Notes under the pieces: model-generated | Database searches by the model: none | What the model was told of the DNA's origin: nothing | The model's input: the letters and a program-made list of their open reading frames with translations, nothing else | Origin: Candidatus Ratteibacteria bacterium | GTDB taxonomy: Bacteria > Ratteibacteria > UBA8468 > B48-G9 > JAFGKM01 | NCBI GenBank assembly: GCA_028697565.1 | Contig: JAQVEU010000001.1 | Coordinates: forward strand, 1,717-8,746 | Reading direction: 5' to 3' | Length of the DNA stretch: 7,030 nucleotides | In this document: positions 1 to 4,970 of the stretch, piece by piece | Position numbering within the stretch: position 1 is the first letter of the stretch | Layout of the letters: every line of letters starts with the position of its first letter | Program-made: the position numbers and the translations under genes

Positions 1-221
1 TCATTATTCCCAAAAGGCATATAGCAAAACTACACGATACAGAAGATATATCACTTCTTGGAGAATTATTGAAAATTGCCTATAATCTCGCCAGAGATGA
101 GGGAATCAGAGATAGTGGGTACAGAATTGTTATCAATACAAATCGTAATGCAGGTCAGAGTGTTGACCACCTGCACCTGCATCTGTTAGGTGGCAGGATA
201 ATGCAGTGGCCCCCGGGATAA
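1..221 (+). CDS. HIT-family (HinT-like) nucleotide-binding protein, C-terminal part
   Basis: The reading frame is open from base 3 and ends at TAA 219-221, giving 72 residues of a protein whose N-terminus lies outside the window. It starts with IIPKRHIAKL and contains the histidine triad HLHLHLL (codons 168-188), followed by GGR and the terminal WPPG typical of HinT/PKCI-like proteins. Members are usually about 110-115 residues, so roughly 40 are missing. The family hydrolyses purine nucleoside phosphoramidates or AMP-linked substrates, with the middle His of the triad as nucleophile; the true substrate is usually unknown. The fragment shows no frameshift. It is separated from kdsA by a 590-bp repeat-rich region and so probably belongs to an upstream transcription unit. 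Family assignment is firm; the cellular role is not inferable. Confidence 0.93.
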   Translation, partial: IIPKRHIAKLHDTEDISLLGELLKIAYNLARDEGIRDSGYRIVINTNRNAGQSVDHLHLHLLGGRIMQWPPG

Positions 222-295
222 AAAAGTAAAGAGGGTGCAGAGTGTAAAAATCTACCTCAATCTCCCTTTAAGAAAGTGGAAAATAATTTCACTCT

Positions 296-312
296 TTCCT
301 TTATCAAAGGAA
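296..312. repeat. Hairpin with arms TTCCTTT/AAAGGAA
   Basis: Seven-base perfect arms (296-302 and 306-312) flank a 3-base loop. This is the first clear palindrome after the HIT gene. No T-run follows, so it is not a typical intrinsic terminator. Confidence 0.6.
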
Positions 313-316
313 GGAG

Positions 317-364
317 AAATCCCCCCAATTCCCCCCTTTTATAAAGGGGGGTTAGAGGGGATTT
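317..364. repeat. Two-tier inverted repeat, 48 bp
   Basis: The inner arms CCCCCCTTT (331-339) and AAAGGGGGG (343-351) are perfect with a TAT loop. The outer arms AAATCCCC (317-324) and GGGGATTT (357-364) are also perfect, separated from the inner stem by an asymmetric internal loop (6 and 5 nt). As RNA or extruded DNA this would fold into a long interrupted stem. GGGGATTT recurs at 411-418. Confidence 0.8.
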
Positions 365-370
365 TAGGTT

Positions 371-405
371 CTCCCCTTGATAAGGGGAAGTGAGAGGGGG
401 TTTGG
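371..405. repeat. Direct repeat A, copy 1 (35 bp, hairpin plus G-rich tail)
   Basis: This copy is identical over 35 bp to 509-543. It contains the hairpin CCCCTT-GAT-AAGGGG (373-387) followed by a tail with TGAGAGGGGG. The flanks of the two copies differ, so the 35 bp marks the shared unit. Confidence 0.88.
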
Positions 406-433
406 CGAGGGGGGATTTAGAAATCCATCCTAA

Positions 434-454
434 CCTTCCTTTACAAAAGGAAGG
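434..454. repeat. Perfect palindrome with 9-bp arms
   Basis: CCTTCCTTT (434-442) and AAAGGAAGG (446-454) are exact inverted copies around ACA. It has the same plan as its neighbours but a purine/pyrimidine arm of different sequence, so it is a diverged member of the array. Confidence 0.75.
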
Positions 455-469
455 AAATAAAAGAGAATT

Positions 470-490
470 CCCCTCTTTCAGAAAGAGGGG
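470..490. repeat. Perfect palindrome with 10-bp arms
   Basis: CCCCTCTTTC (470-479) and GAAAGAGGGG (481-490) flank a single A. This is the longest uninterrupted inverted repeat in the array, and it is followed by the G-rich tail TGAGGGGAGATTT. Confidence 0.8.
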
Positions 491-508
491 TGAGGGGAGA
501 TTTGACTA

Positions 509-543
509 CTCCCCTTGATAAGGGGAAGTGAGAGGGGGTTTGG
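509..543. repeat. Direct repeat A, copy 2 (35 bp)
   Basis: This is the exact second copy of 371-405, offset by 138 bp, carrying the CCCCTT-GAT-AAGGGG hairpin (511-525) and the G-rich tail. Confidence 0.88.
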
Positions 544-563
544 TGATGGTGGAGTCCACTTCA

Positions 564-610
564 ATTCCTCCCCATATGAGGGGGGAGGATATAGGTGGGG
601 GTGGAGAGTA
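564..610. repeat. Direct repeat B, copy 1 (47 bp)
   Basis: This copy is identical over 47 bp to 717-763. The unit contains inverted arms CCTCCCC (567-573) and GGGGAGG (582-588) around an ATATGAGG centre, then a tail with TAGGTGGGGGTGG. Several runs of G make the plus strand of the tail a weak G-quadruplex candidate. Confidence 0.9.
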
Positions 611-662
611 GGGAAGGATGAGGGGTAGAAAGAAGTTGGTAGGTTGTCACCCTCCCCTTTAT

Positions 663-684
663 CCCCTCCCCTCTGAGGGAGGGG
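663..684. repeat. Perfect hairpin CCCCTCCC/GGGAGGGG
   Basis: Eight-base perfect arms (663-670 and 677-684) flank the loop CTCTGA. It lies between the two copies of repeat B and is a related but shorter palindrome lacking the long G-rich tail. Confidence 0.78.
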
Positions 685-716
685 AAACAAGAGAACAAAG
701 GGCGAGGAAAATCAAG

Positions 717-763
717 ATTCCTCCCCATATGAGGGGGGAGGATATAGGTGGGGGTGGAGAGTA
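717..763. repeat. Direct repeat B, copy 2 (47 bp)
   Basis: This is the exact second copy of 564-610, offset by 153 bp. It ends 48 bp before the first kdsA start codon. Identity over 47 bp suggests recent duplication or gene-conversion-like homogenisation. Confidence 0.9.
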
Positions 764-778
764 AAGGAAAAGTTTTCA

Positions 779-799
779 CCCTCCTCTCAAAGGGAGGGG
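779..799. repeat. Last palindrome of the array, just upstream of kdsA
   Basis: CCCTCC (779-784) pairs with GGAGGG (793-798). The G-rich arm supplies AGGGGA at 795-800, the only Shine-Dalgarno-like stretch for the ATG at 812. Folding of this hairpin could therefore hide the kdsA ribosome site if that start is used; this is inference. Confidence 0.6.
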
Positions 800-811
800 A
801 AGAAAAAAGAT

Positions 812-1684
812 ATGGCAAGGGAAATAAGGTTTGATATTAAAATGACAAGAGAGATAAAGATAGGAAAGTATAAGATAGGGGGAAACAATATCTTCTGTCT
901 GATAGCAGGCCCATGCGTTATAGAAAATGAGAAGATGATTTTTTATACCGCTGAACATCTCAAAAAGATGTGTATGGACGAGAAGGTCCCTTTCATTTTC
1001 AAGGCATCTTTTGATAAGGCAAACAGGTCTTCCATAAAGTCCTTTAGGGGACCGGGAATGAAAAAGGGACTTGAGATACTTCTAAAGGTAAAGGAGAAAT
1101 TTGAAGTACCGGTTACCACGGATGTCCATTGTTCTATACAGGTAAGACCTGTAGCAGAGGTAGTGGATATTATCCAGATACCTGCCTTTCTTTGCAGGCA
1201 GACAGACCTTCTGGTCGCAGCAGGAAAAACAGGAAAGGCAGTAAATGTAAAAAAAGGGCAGTTCCTTTCTCCATGGGAAGTAAAAAATATAATAGAAAAG
1301 GTTGCCTCTACAGGAAATAAAAATATACTCATTACTGAACGGGGAACAATCCTTGGATACAATAACCTTGTATCCGACTTCCGTGCCCTTCCTATAATGA
1401 GAGGTCTTGGGTATCCTGTGATATTTGATGCTACCCACAGTGTTCAACAACCTGGAGAGATGGGAAAAAGTTCAGGAGGTGATAAAGAATTTGTCCCTTA
1501 TCTTGCAAAAGCCGCTATAGCTGTTGGGTGTGATGGGATATTCGCAGAGGTTCATCCTGACCCTCATAAGGCACTATCAGACAGTACAAATATGCTTGCC
1601 ATAAAAGAGATGGAGACACTGCTAAAAGAACTTAAAGATATCTATCTTGCTGTATCAAAAAGGAGTAAGCAAACCCACAAATGA
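812..1684 (+). CDS. kdsA: 3-deoxy-D-manno-octulosonate 8-phosphate synthase, metal-dependent type
   Basis: This cytosolic enzyme condenses PEP with D-arabinose-5-phosphate to Kdo-8-phosphate for lipid A-core synthesis. The 290-residue product is one (beta/alpha)8 barrel of the DAHP/KDO8P synthase family. Visible signatures are IAGPC (Cys35), FKASFDKANRSS (63-74), QIPAFLCRQTDLL (122-134), VKKGQF (146-151), FDATHS (205-210) and KALSD (253-257). Cys35, His209, Glu246 and Asp257 match the metal ligands of the Aquifex aeolicus enzyme (Cys11, His185, Glu222, Asp233) with identical spacing. This places it in the metal-dependent class rather than the E. coli type, which has Asn at the Cys position. 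The start is uncertain. ATG 812 has AGGGGA about 11 nt upstream; ATG 842 (residue 11) would give 280 residues, closer to family length. The end overlaps kdsD by ATGA. Confidence 0.96.
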   Translation: MAREIRFDIKMTREIKIGKYKIGGNNIFCLIAGPCVIENEKMIFYTAEHLKKMCMDEKVPFIFKASFDKANRSSIKSFRGPGMKKGLEILLKVKEKFEVPVTTDVHCSIQVRPVAEVVDIIQIPAFLCRQTDLLVAAGKTGKAVNVKKGQFLSPWEVKNIIEKVASTGNKNILITERGTILGYNNLVSDFRALPIMRGLGYPVIFDATHSVQQPGEMGKSSGGDKEFVPYLAKAAIAVGCDGIFAEVHPDPHKALSDSTNMLAIKEMETLLKELKDIYLAVSKRSKQTHK

Positions 1685-2664
1685 AGAAAAGAAATTTGTT
1701 AAATTATGCCAGGGATGTTATTGATATAGAATATACAAATCTCAGAAATCTCAGAAATCGACTCGGAAAAGAATTTGTGGATGCTGTTGAAAAAATCTCC
1801 CGATGTAAAGGTAAAATCATACTTACAGGGATGGGGAAAAGTGGTATTATATGTAGAAAGATAGCAGGCACATTTTCCAGTTTAGGGGTCCCTTCTATAT
1901 TTTTACATCCAGCAGATGCAGTACATGGAGACCTTGGAACTATTTCAAAACAGGATATTGTTATAGTAATTTCTAATAGTGGAGAGACAGAGGAAATTTT
2001 AAGAATAATGCCTTCTGTTAAAAAGATAGGGGCATCTATTATATCACTTACCTGTTCAAAGGACTCTTCATTAGGAGAATATAGTGATATAGTAATAGAA
2101 ACCGGAGAGATAAAAGAGGCGGATGTTTTCGGGCTCATACCATCTTCAAGTACAACATGTGCTTTGGTCCTTGGAGATGCAATGGCACTATCACTGATGT
2201 GTATAAGGGGAGTAAAAAAACAGGACTTTGCCTTCTTCCATCCAGCAGGGAATCTTGGAAAACGGCTTATGTTAAAGGTAAAAGATGTAATGCATAGAGG
2301 CAAAGAAATACCTTCTGTAAAAACAGATGCTATGATGTCGGATGTTATCAGAGAAATAACACAAAAGAATCTCGGATTTACACTTGTAGATAACAAAAAC
2401 AGGAGAGTGGTTGGTATCATTACTGATGGTGATATAAGACGTCTATTAAACAAAAAAATGGATATCTCTAATGTAAAAGCAGAAGAATGTATGACAAAAA
2501 ATCCAAAGACAATAGATGGAGAATGCCTTGCAATAGAAGCACTCAGTATGATGGAAAAATTAGAGATTACCTGCCTGGTAATAGTGGATAACAATAGACG
2601 AGCAGTCGGGGTTGTACACCTGCATGACCTACTTGGAAAGAAAGAGTTCAAAATTGAATACTAA
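1681..2664 (+). CDS. kdsD: D-arabinose 5-phosphate isomerase (SIS plus two CBS domains)
   Basis: It interconverts D-ribulose-5-phosphate and D-arabinose-5-phosphate, the first committed step to Kdo, and supplies the substrate of KdsA next door. The 327 residues match the E. coli KdsD length (328). An N-terminal SIS domain (about 40-180) shows GMGKSG (50-55), HGDLG (82-86) and SNSGETEE (98-105). Two CBS repeats follow (about 201-260 and 265-325) with DVMHRG, TDGDIRR and HLHDLL. Lys53, Glu105, Glu146 and His187 align with Lys59, Glu111, Glu152 and His193, reported as functionally important in E. coli KdsD. The start ATG overlaps the kdsA stop by 4 nt. AAGGAG (1660-1665) lies 15 nt upstream, a long spacing, so translational coupling is likely. 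KpsF/GutQ paralogues share this architecture; the flanking kdsA and kdsC favour KdsD. Confidence 0.95.
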   Translation: MKKRNLLNYARDVIDIEYTNLRNLRNRLGKEFVDAVEKISRCKGKIILTGMGKSGIICRKIAGTFSSLGVPSIFLHPADAVHGDLGTISKQDIVIVISNSGETEEILRIMPSVKKIGASIISLTCSKDSSLGEYSDIVIETGEIKEADVFGLIPSSSTTCALVLGDAMALSLMCIRGVKKQDFAFFHPAGNLGKRLMLKVKDVMHRGKEIPSVKTDAMMSDVIREITQKNLGFTLVDNKNRRVVGIITDGDIRRLLNKKMDISNVKAEECMTKNPKTIDGECLAIEALSMMEKLEITCLVIVDNNRRAVGVVHLHDLLGKKEFKIEY

Positions 2665-3166
2665 TAGAATAAAGGTTGTTGTTACGGATATTGATGGAGT
2701 TCTCACAGACGGAAAAATTCTCTATTTCAATGGGAAGATATACCGTGCCTTTAATATAAAAGACGGCACCGGGTTTGGGCTCCTTAAAATAGCAGGCATA
2801 AAAACAGTGGTGATAAGTGCCAAGAGAGCAGAAGAATCAAAACAAAGGTTTTCAGAACTTATGGTTGACCACTATTTTGAAGGAGTGGCAGACAAACTCT
2901 CTGTAATAGAAAAATTCATAACCAGTAGCAACATAAACTGGAATGAGGTATGCTATATAGGGGATGATATACAGGACATCCAGGTAATGAGAAAGGCAGG
3001 ACTCTCTTTTGCTCCTTCTGATGCCTGTAAAGAGGTCAGGGCTCTTGCGGACTATGTATGCAAGAAAAAAGGCGGAGAAGGTGCATTCAGGGAGGTAGTG
3101 GAAGTCATTCTGAAGGAGATGGGAATATGGAAAGACATCTTGCAAAAATTTCTGGTCTCATTTTGA
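2654..3166 (+). CDS. kdsC: 3-deoxy-D-manno-octulosonate 8-phosphate phosphatase (HAD superfamily)
   Basis: It dephosphorylates Kdo-8-phosphate to free Kdo, completing the kdsA-kdsD-kdsC pathway in the cytosol. From TTG 2654 the product has 170 residues, the compact cap-less HAD size of KdsC. Motifs: TDIDGVLTDG (11-20; Asp12 nucleophile, Asp14), ISAKRAE (54-60; Ser54 of motif II), ADKL (Lys81) and YIGDDIQD (101-108; acidic Mg-binding motif). The tail GGEGAFREV (140-148) is the conserved KdsC C-terminal segment. Motif II reads SAK where E. coli KdsC has TGR, a modest variation. The start is inferred: TTG 2654 leaves a normal N-terminus and an 11-nt overlap with kdsD, whereas ATG 2624 or TTG 2612 would add 10-14 residues and lengthen the overlap. 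The last 13 codons overlap the next gene. Confidence 0.92.
   Translation: MNTNRIKVVVTDIDGVLTDGKILYFNGKIYRAFNIKDGTGFGLLKIAGIKTVVISAKRAEESKQRFSELMVDHYFEGVADKLSVIEKFITSSNINWNEVCYIGDDIQDIQVMRKAGLSFAPSDACKEVRALADYVCKKKGGEGAFREVVEVILKEMGIWKDILQKFLVSF
3113..3120 (+). promoter_or_regulatory. Ribosome binding site setting the LptC-like start
   Basis: AAGGAGAT lies 6 nt before ATG 3127, with its GGAG core (3115-3118) 8 nt upstream. It sits inside kdsC. It supports ATG 3127 over the earlier in-frame ATG at 3058, whose extra 23 residues are charged and would bury the signal peptide. Confidence 0.75.
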
Positions 3167-3693
3167 TACTCTTGTTTTTAACATATGGATGTGCTAAAAA
3201 AGAGGAAAATAAAACATCAGAAAGGCCTGAAGAAGAGATAAAACAATTTACATTAAAGCAATTCGCCGATAATAAGGGCTTTGTCCTTGAAGGAGAAGGA
3301 GCAGAAATTTCATCCGACGGTGCATCAATAACAACACCCCAGTTATCTCTTTCCACAGCAAATGAGAGCATAGAGATAACCACAGGTAAAGAAGGGGCAG
3401 CAGAGGTGTCCATAGACCCTGATAAAAAAAAGGTGAGGTTCATTACAATCACAGGAAATATAAAAATTGTCAGCAGGGATATAAAAACACAGGACATAAC
3501 AATGGAAGGTAGTTGTAAAAAACTAACCTATAACGAACCAAACAAGACCATAATTATGGAGGTATCTCCTGTTATAAAACGGGGAAACAACTATTTTTCT
3601 GGCGATGTGATGTATTATAATATTGAAACAAATTCTCTTGATATAAAAGGAAATGTAAATGCACAGATATATACAGAAAAAGGTGCTCGTTAG
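3127..3693 (+). CDS. LptC/LptA-like (OstA-fold) periplasmic LPS transport protein, probable lipoprotein
   Basis: The 188-residue product probably takes part in the periplasmic bridge that carries LPS from the inner to the outer membrane. Residues 1-21 form a hydrophobic signal or anchor ending in TYGC; Cys22 is a candidate lipidation site, although Thr and Tyr at -3/-2 are not the usual lipobox residues. After a charged linker (23-40), FTLKQFADNKGFVLEGEGAEI (from 41) resembles the start of LptC domains. ITGNIKI (108-114) through IKGNVNAQI (173-181) is built of short beta-strand repeats, with LTYNEPNKTI, SGDVMYYN and GNV motifs closer to LptA/OstA. Size fits LptC (191 in E. coli) or LptA (185). 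Its place directly after kdsC is that of lptC in Proteobacteria. It overlaps kdsC by 40 nt and the next gene by 35 nt. The family call is fairly sure; LptC versus LptA is not. Confidence 0.75.
   Translation: MERHLAKISGLILILLFLTYGCAKKEENKTSERPEEEIKQFTLKQFADNKGFVLEGEGAEISSDGASITTPQLSLSTANESIEITTGKEGAAEVSIDPDKKKVRFITITGNIKIVSRDIKTQDITMEGSCKKLTYNEPNKTIIMEVSPVIKRGNNYFSGDVMYYNIETNSLDIKGNVNAQIYTEKGAR
3646..3653 (+). promoter_or_regulatory. Ribosome binding site for the SpoIID-domain gene
   Basis: AAAGGAAA is placed with its GGA 7 nt before ATG 3659, inside the preceding gene. It supports ATG 3659 rather than the in-frame GTG at 3683, which has only a poorly spaced purine stretch and would remove the positively charged start of the signal peptide. 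Confidence 0.6.
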
Positions 3694-4561
3694 TTTATTA
3701 TTACTAACAGGAATAACCTTCTGTCAGGAGATAAGGGTATGTGTTAAAAAAACCGGAGACAGGCCTGTTATCAGCACACTTGATATAGAAAAATATGTTA
3801 TGGGAGTAATCTCAAAGGAGATGGGTCCCGAATGGCCTGAAGAAGCACTAAAAGCACAGGCAGTTGCTTCACGCACATATGCTGTATATATGGCGAATGA
3901 AAGCAGAAAAAAGGGACTTCATTATGATATTGAAAACTCTATATTTAATCAGGTATATGAGAAAACCAACTCAGAAAAAATAAGAAGAGTTGTTGAAAAT
4001 ACAGCAGGAGAAATTCTTACATATAATGGAGATATAGTACAGGTATTTTTCCATTCAACCTGTGGAGGAAAGACAGCAAGGACATCTGATGTATGGGGAG
4101 GTGAGTATAAGCATATATCCTCTGTGGATGACCCTTATTGTGCTAACACCCCTTGCTATTCCTGGGAAAAATCACTATCTAATAACCACCTCTCACAAAT
4201 TTTCGGGGTCTCTTCTATTGAAAAAATAGTTATTGAAGAGCGAGATGCCACAGGGCGGGTAACATCCTTGAAATTAAGCGGAAATGATGGTAAAATTATC
4301 TTTTTTACAGGACACAAATTTAGAATAATGGTGAACGAAGGGAAAGATGCATCTTTCAACAGTCCTGATATAATCCCCAGTACTAATTTTAATGTGCGAA
4401 AGGAAGGTGGATTCTTTATTTTTACAGGTACTGGCTATGGACATGGTGTCGGAATGTGTCAGTGGGGTGCAAAAAAAATGGCAGAGAATGGCTTTGACTA
4501 CAGACAGATATTAAAATACTACTTTCCTGAGATGGAAATATCCTGTATAAGTAGCGAGTAG
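3659..4561 (+). CDS. SpoIID/LytB-domain secreted protein (probable peptidoglycan-active)
   Basis: The 300-residue product starts with MHRYIQKKVLVSLLLLTG, a typical signal peptide, so it should act in the periplasm. The SpoIID/LytB domain follows: LDIEKYVMGVISKEMGPEW (41-59), ALKAQAVASRTYAV (63-76), FHSTCGG (131-137) and GYGHGVGMCQWGA (259-271). Glu54 corresponds by position to the catalytic Glu of Bacillus SpoIID, a lytic transglycosylase that trims denuded glycan strands; the family also includes LytB amidase enhancers. DPYC...PC (Cys161, Cys166) recalls a cysteine pair reported to bind zinc in a clostridial SpoIID; that parallel is tentative. The domain is widespread in non-sporulating bacteria, so it does not imply sporulation. 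It overlaps the LptC-like gene by 35 nt and occupies the position of lptA/lptB/rpoN in the proteobacterial cluster. Domain call is strong; substrate is inferred. Confidence 0.9.
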   Translation: MHRYIQKKVLVSLLLLTGITFCQEIRVCVKKTGDRPVISTLDIEKYVMGVISKEMGPEWPEEALKAQAVASRTYAVYMANESRKKGLHYDIENSIFNQVYEKTNSEKIRRVVENTAGEILTYNGDIVQVFFHSTCGGKTARTSDVWGGEYKHISSVDDPYCANTPCYSWEKSLSNNHLSQIFGVSSIEKIVIEERDATGRVTSLKLSGNDGKIIFFTGHKFRIMVNEGKDASFNSPDIIPSTNFNVRKEGGFFIFTGTGYGHGVGMCQWGAKKMAENGFDYRQILKYYFPEMEISCISSE

Positions 4562-4563
4562 CA
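4550..4563. repeat. Near-exact heptamer duplication on the spoIID-like stop codon
   Basis: AGTAGCG is followed directly by AGTAGCA, with 6 of 7 bases identical. The TAG stop (4559-4561) of the SpoIID-domain gene lies in the second copy. A second heptamer duplication sits on the ptsN stop. Confidence 0.6.
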
Positions 4564-4649
4564 AGAAGGATTGAAAGATAGAAGGACTTATGTTTTCTAT
4601 GAGAACAGGGTCATTGAAATGTGAGTATTTTCTAAAACAGGGAGGGTAG
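4562..4649. other. 88-bp gap between the SpoIID-domain gene and hpf
   Basis: It contains two spaced copies of AGAAGGA (4564-4570, 4580-4586) and two of ATTGAAA (4570-4576, 4613-4619). No clear terminator hairpin, sigma-54 element or rpoN remnant is visible. TTGAAA at 4571 could be a -35 box, but no good -10 follows at normal spacing. This is the only real gap in the 812-7030 gene run, so an hpf-ptsN-ptsI promoter could lie here or inside the SpoIID-domain gene. Confidence 0.5.
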
Positions 4650-4946
4650 ATGGACATAAGAATTTATTCTGCAGTACCTATAGATAAGAACTTTGAAGAA
4701 TATATCAGGGATAAGTTTACCCGCCTGAAAAAATTTCTATTTGATGAGGGAAGTGCAGAGTTTCATATAAAAAGGGAAGGTGCTACATATATCAGTGAGA
4801 TAAAAATACACTCAAAGGGTTATAATATCTTCCTCAAAGAAAAAGATAATGATATAAATAAAAGTGTTGAAAATCTATTTGACAGAGTAAAAGAACAGGT
4901 AAGAAAAACACATGATAAGGTAGTGGCAAAAAAATATAAAAAATAA
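4650..4946 (+). CDS. hpf: Short-form ribosome hibernation promoting factor (HPF/RaiA family)
   Basis: The 98-residue product has the beta-alpha-beta-beta-beta-alpha pattern of HPF: MDIRIYSAVPIDKNFEEYIRD at the start, then KFTRLKKF (22-29), and ISEIKIHSKGYNIFLKEKDND leading into a long C-terminal helix with DRVKEQVRKTHDKV. The family binds the 30S decoding region and tRNA/mRNA channel in starved cells, blocking translation and stabilising ribosomes. The length equals the short E. coli form (95) and lacks the C-terminal dimerisation domain of long HPF. The ptsN start follows within 25 bp, so no frameshifted remainder could hide there. GGAGG (4641-4645) is only 4 nt from the ATG, a tight spacing. 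Adjacency to ptsN repeats the Proteobacteria order hpf-ptsN. Confidence 0.92.
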   Translation: MDIRIYSAVPIDKNFEEYIRDKFTRLKKFLFDEGSAEFHIKREGATYISEIKIHSKGYNIFLKEKDNDINKSVENLFDRVKEQVRKTHDKVVAKKYKK

Positions 4947-4955
4947 CAGGTCAGG

Positions 4956-4963
4956 AAAGGAGA
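4956..4963 (+). promoter_or_regulatory. Strong ribosome binding site of ptsN
   Basis: AAAGGAGA has its GGAG (4959-4962) 8 nt before ATG 4971. It is among the best-spaced Shine-Dalgarno sites in the window, in contrast with ptsI, which has none. Confidence 0.7.
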
Positions 4964-4970
4964 TGGGGAA

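Larger units (their letters stand above)
222..811. repeat. Gene-free region with an array of about ten C-rich/G-rich palindromes
   Basis: No credible gene lies here. The plus strand alternates C-rich and G-rich tracts that form successive inverted repeats centred near 304, 341, 380, 444, 480, 518, 577, 674, 730 and 789. Most have a C-rich arm, a short A/T-containing loop and a G-rich arm, often followed by a second G-rich tail (for example TGAGAGGGGG). Two sub-elements occur as exact direct repeats and are listed separately. The pattern resembles dispersed palindromic repeats (REP-like or MITE-like) known from intergenic regions of many bacteria; that kinship is inference. No transposase, tRNA, convincing promoter or U-tract terminator was seen. 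The last palindrome ends 12 bp before the first kdsA ATG, so the array may lie in the kdsA leader. Confidence 0.85.

Noticed and set aside
371..763. Possible CRISPR array from the repeated 35- and 47-bp units
   Set aside because: There are only two copies of each, with 100-bp-scale gaps that contain other palindromes, and no cas gene is present.
222..811. Intrinsic terminators for the HIT gene within the hairpins
   Set aside because: Stable stems exist but none is followed by a T-run on either the plus or minus strand in the expected place.
478..818. Minus-strand open frames of 70-85 codons in the palindrome array
   Set aside because: Their products are Pro/Ser/Tyr-rich translations of the repeat units and repeat themselves where repeat B does; they have no start context or family features.
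1704..2651. A 315-codon open frame antisense to kdsD
   Set aside because: kdsD is a clear full-length gene with conserved active-site residues; the antisense frame is a composition shadow with a Ser/Ile/Phe-rich, domain-free product.
3659..4561. Sporulation gene in an endospore former
   Set aside because: SpoIID/LytB domains are common in non-sporulating bacteria, and the surrounding LPS genes indicate a diderm with no other sporulation genes in view.
4571..4600. Sigma-70 promoter (TTGAAA as -35) before hpf
   Set aside because: At 17-18 bp spacing the candidate -10 (TTCTAT or TTTCTA) matches the consensus poorly; kept only as a remark.
4562..4649. Remnant of rpoN or a small gene (16-codon frame from ATG 4599)
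   Set aside because: The short peptide has no RpoN-box or other recognisable motif, and no ribosome site precedes it.
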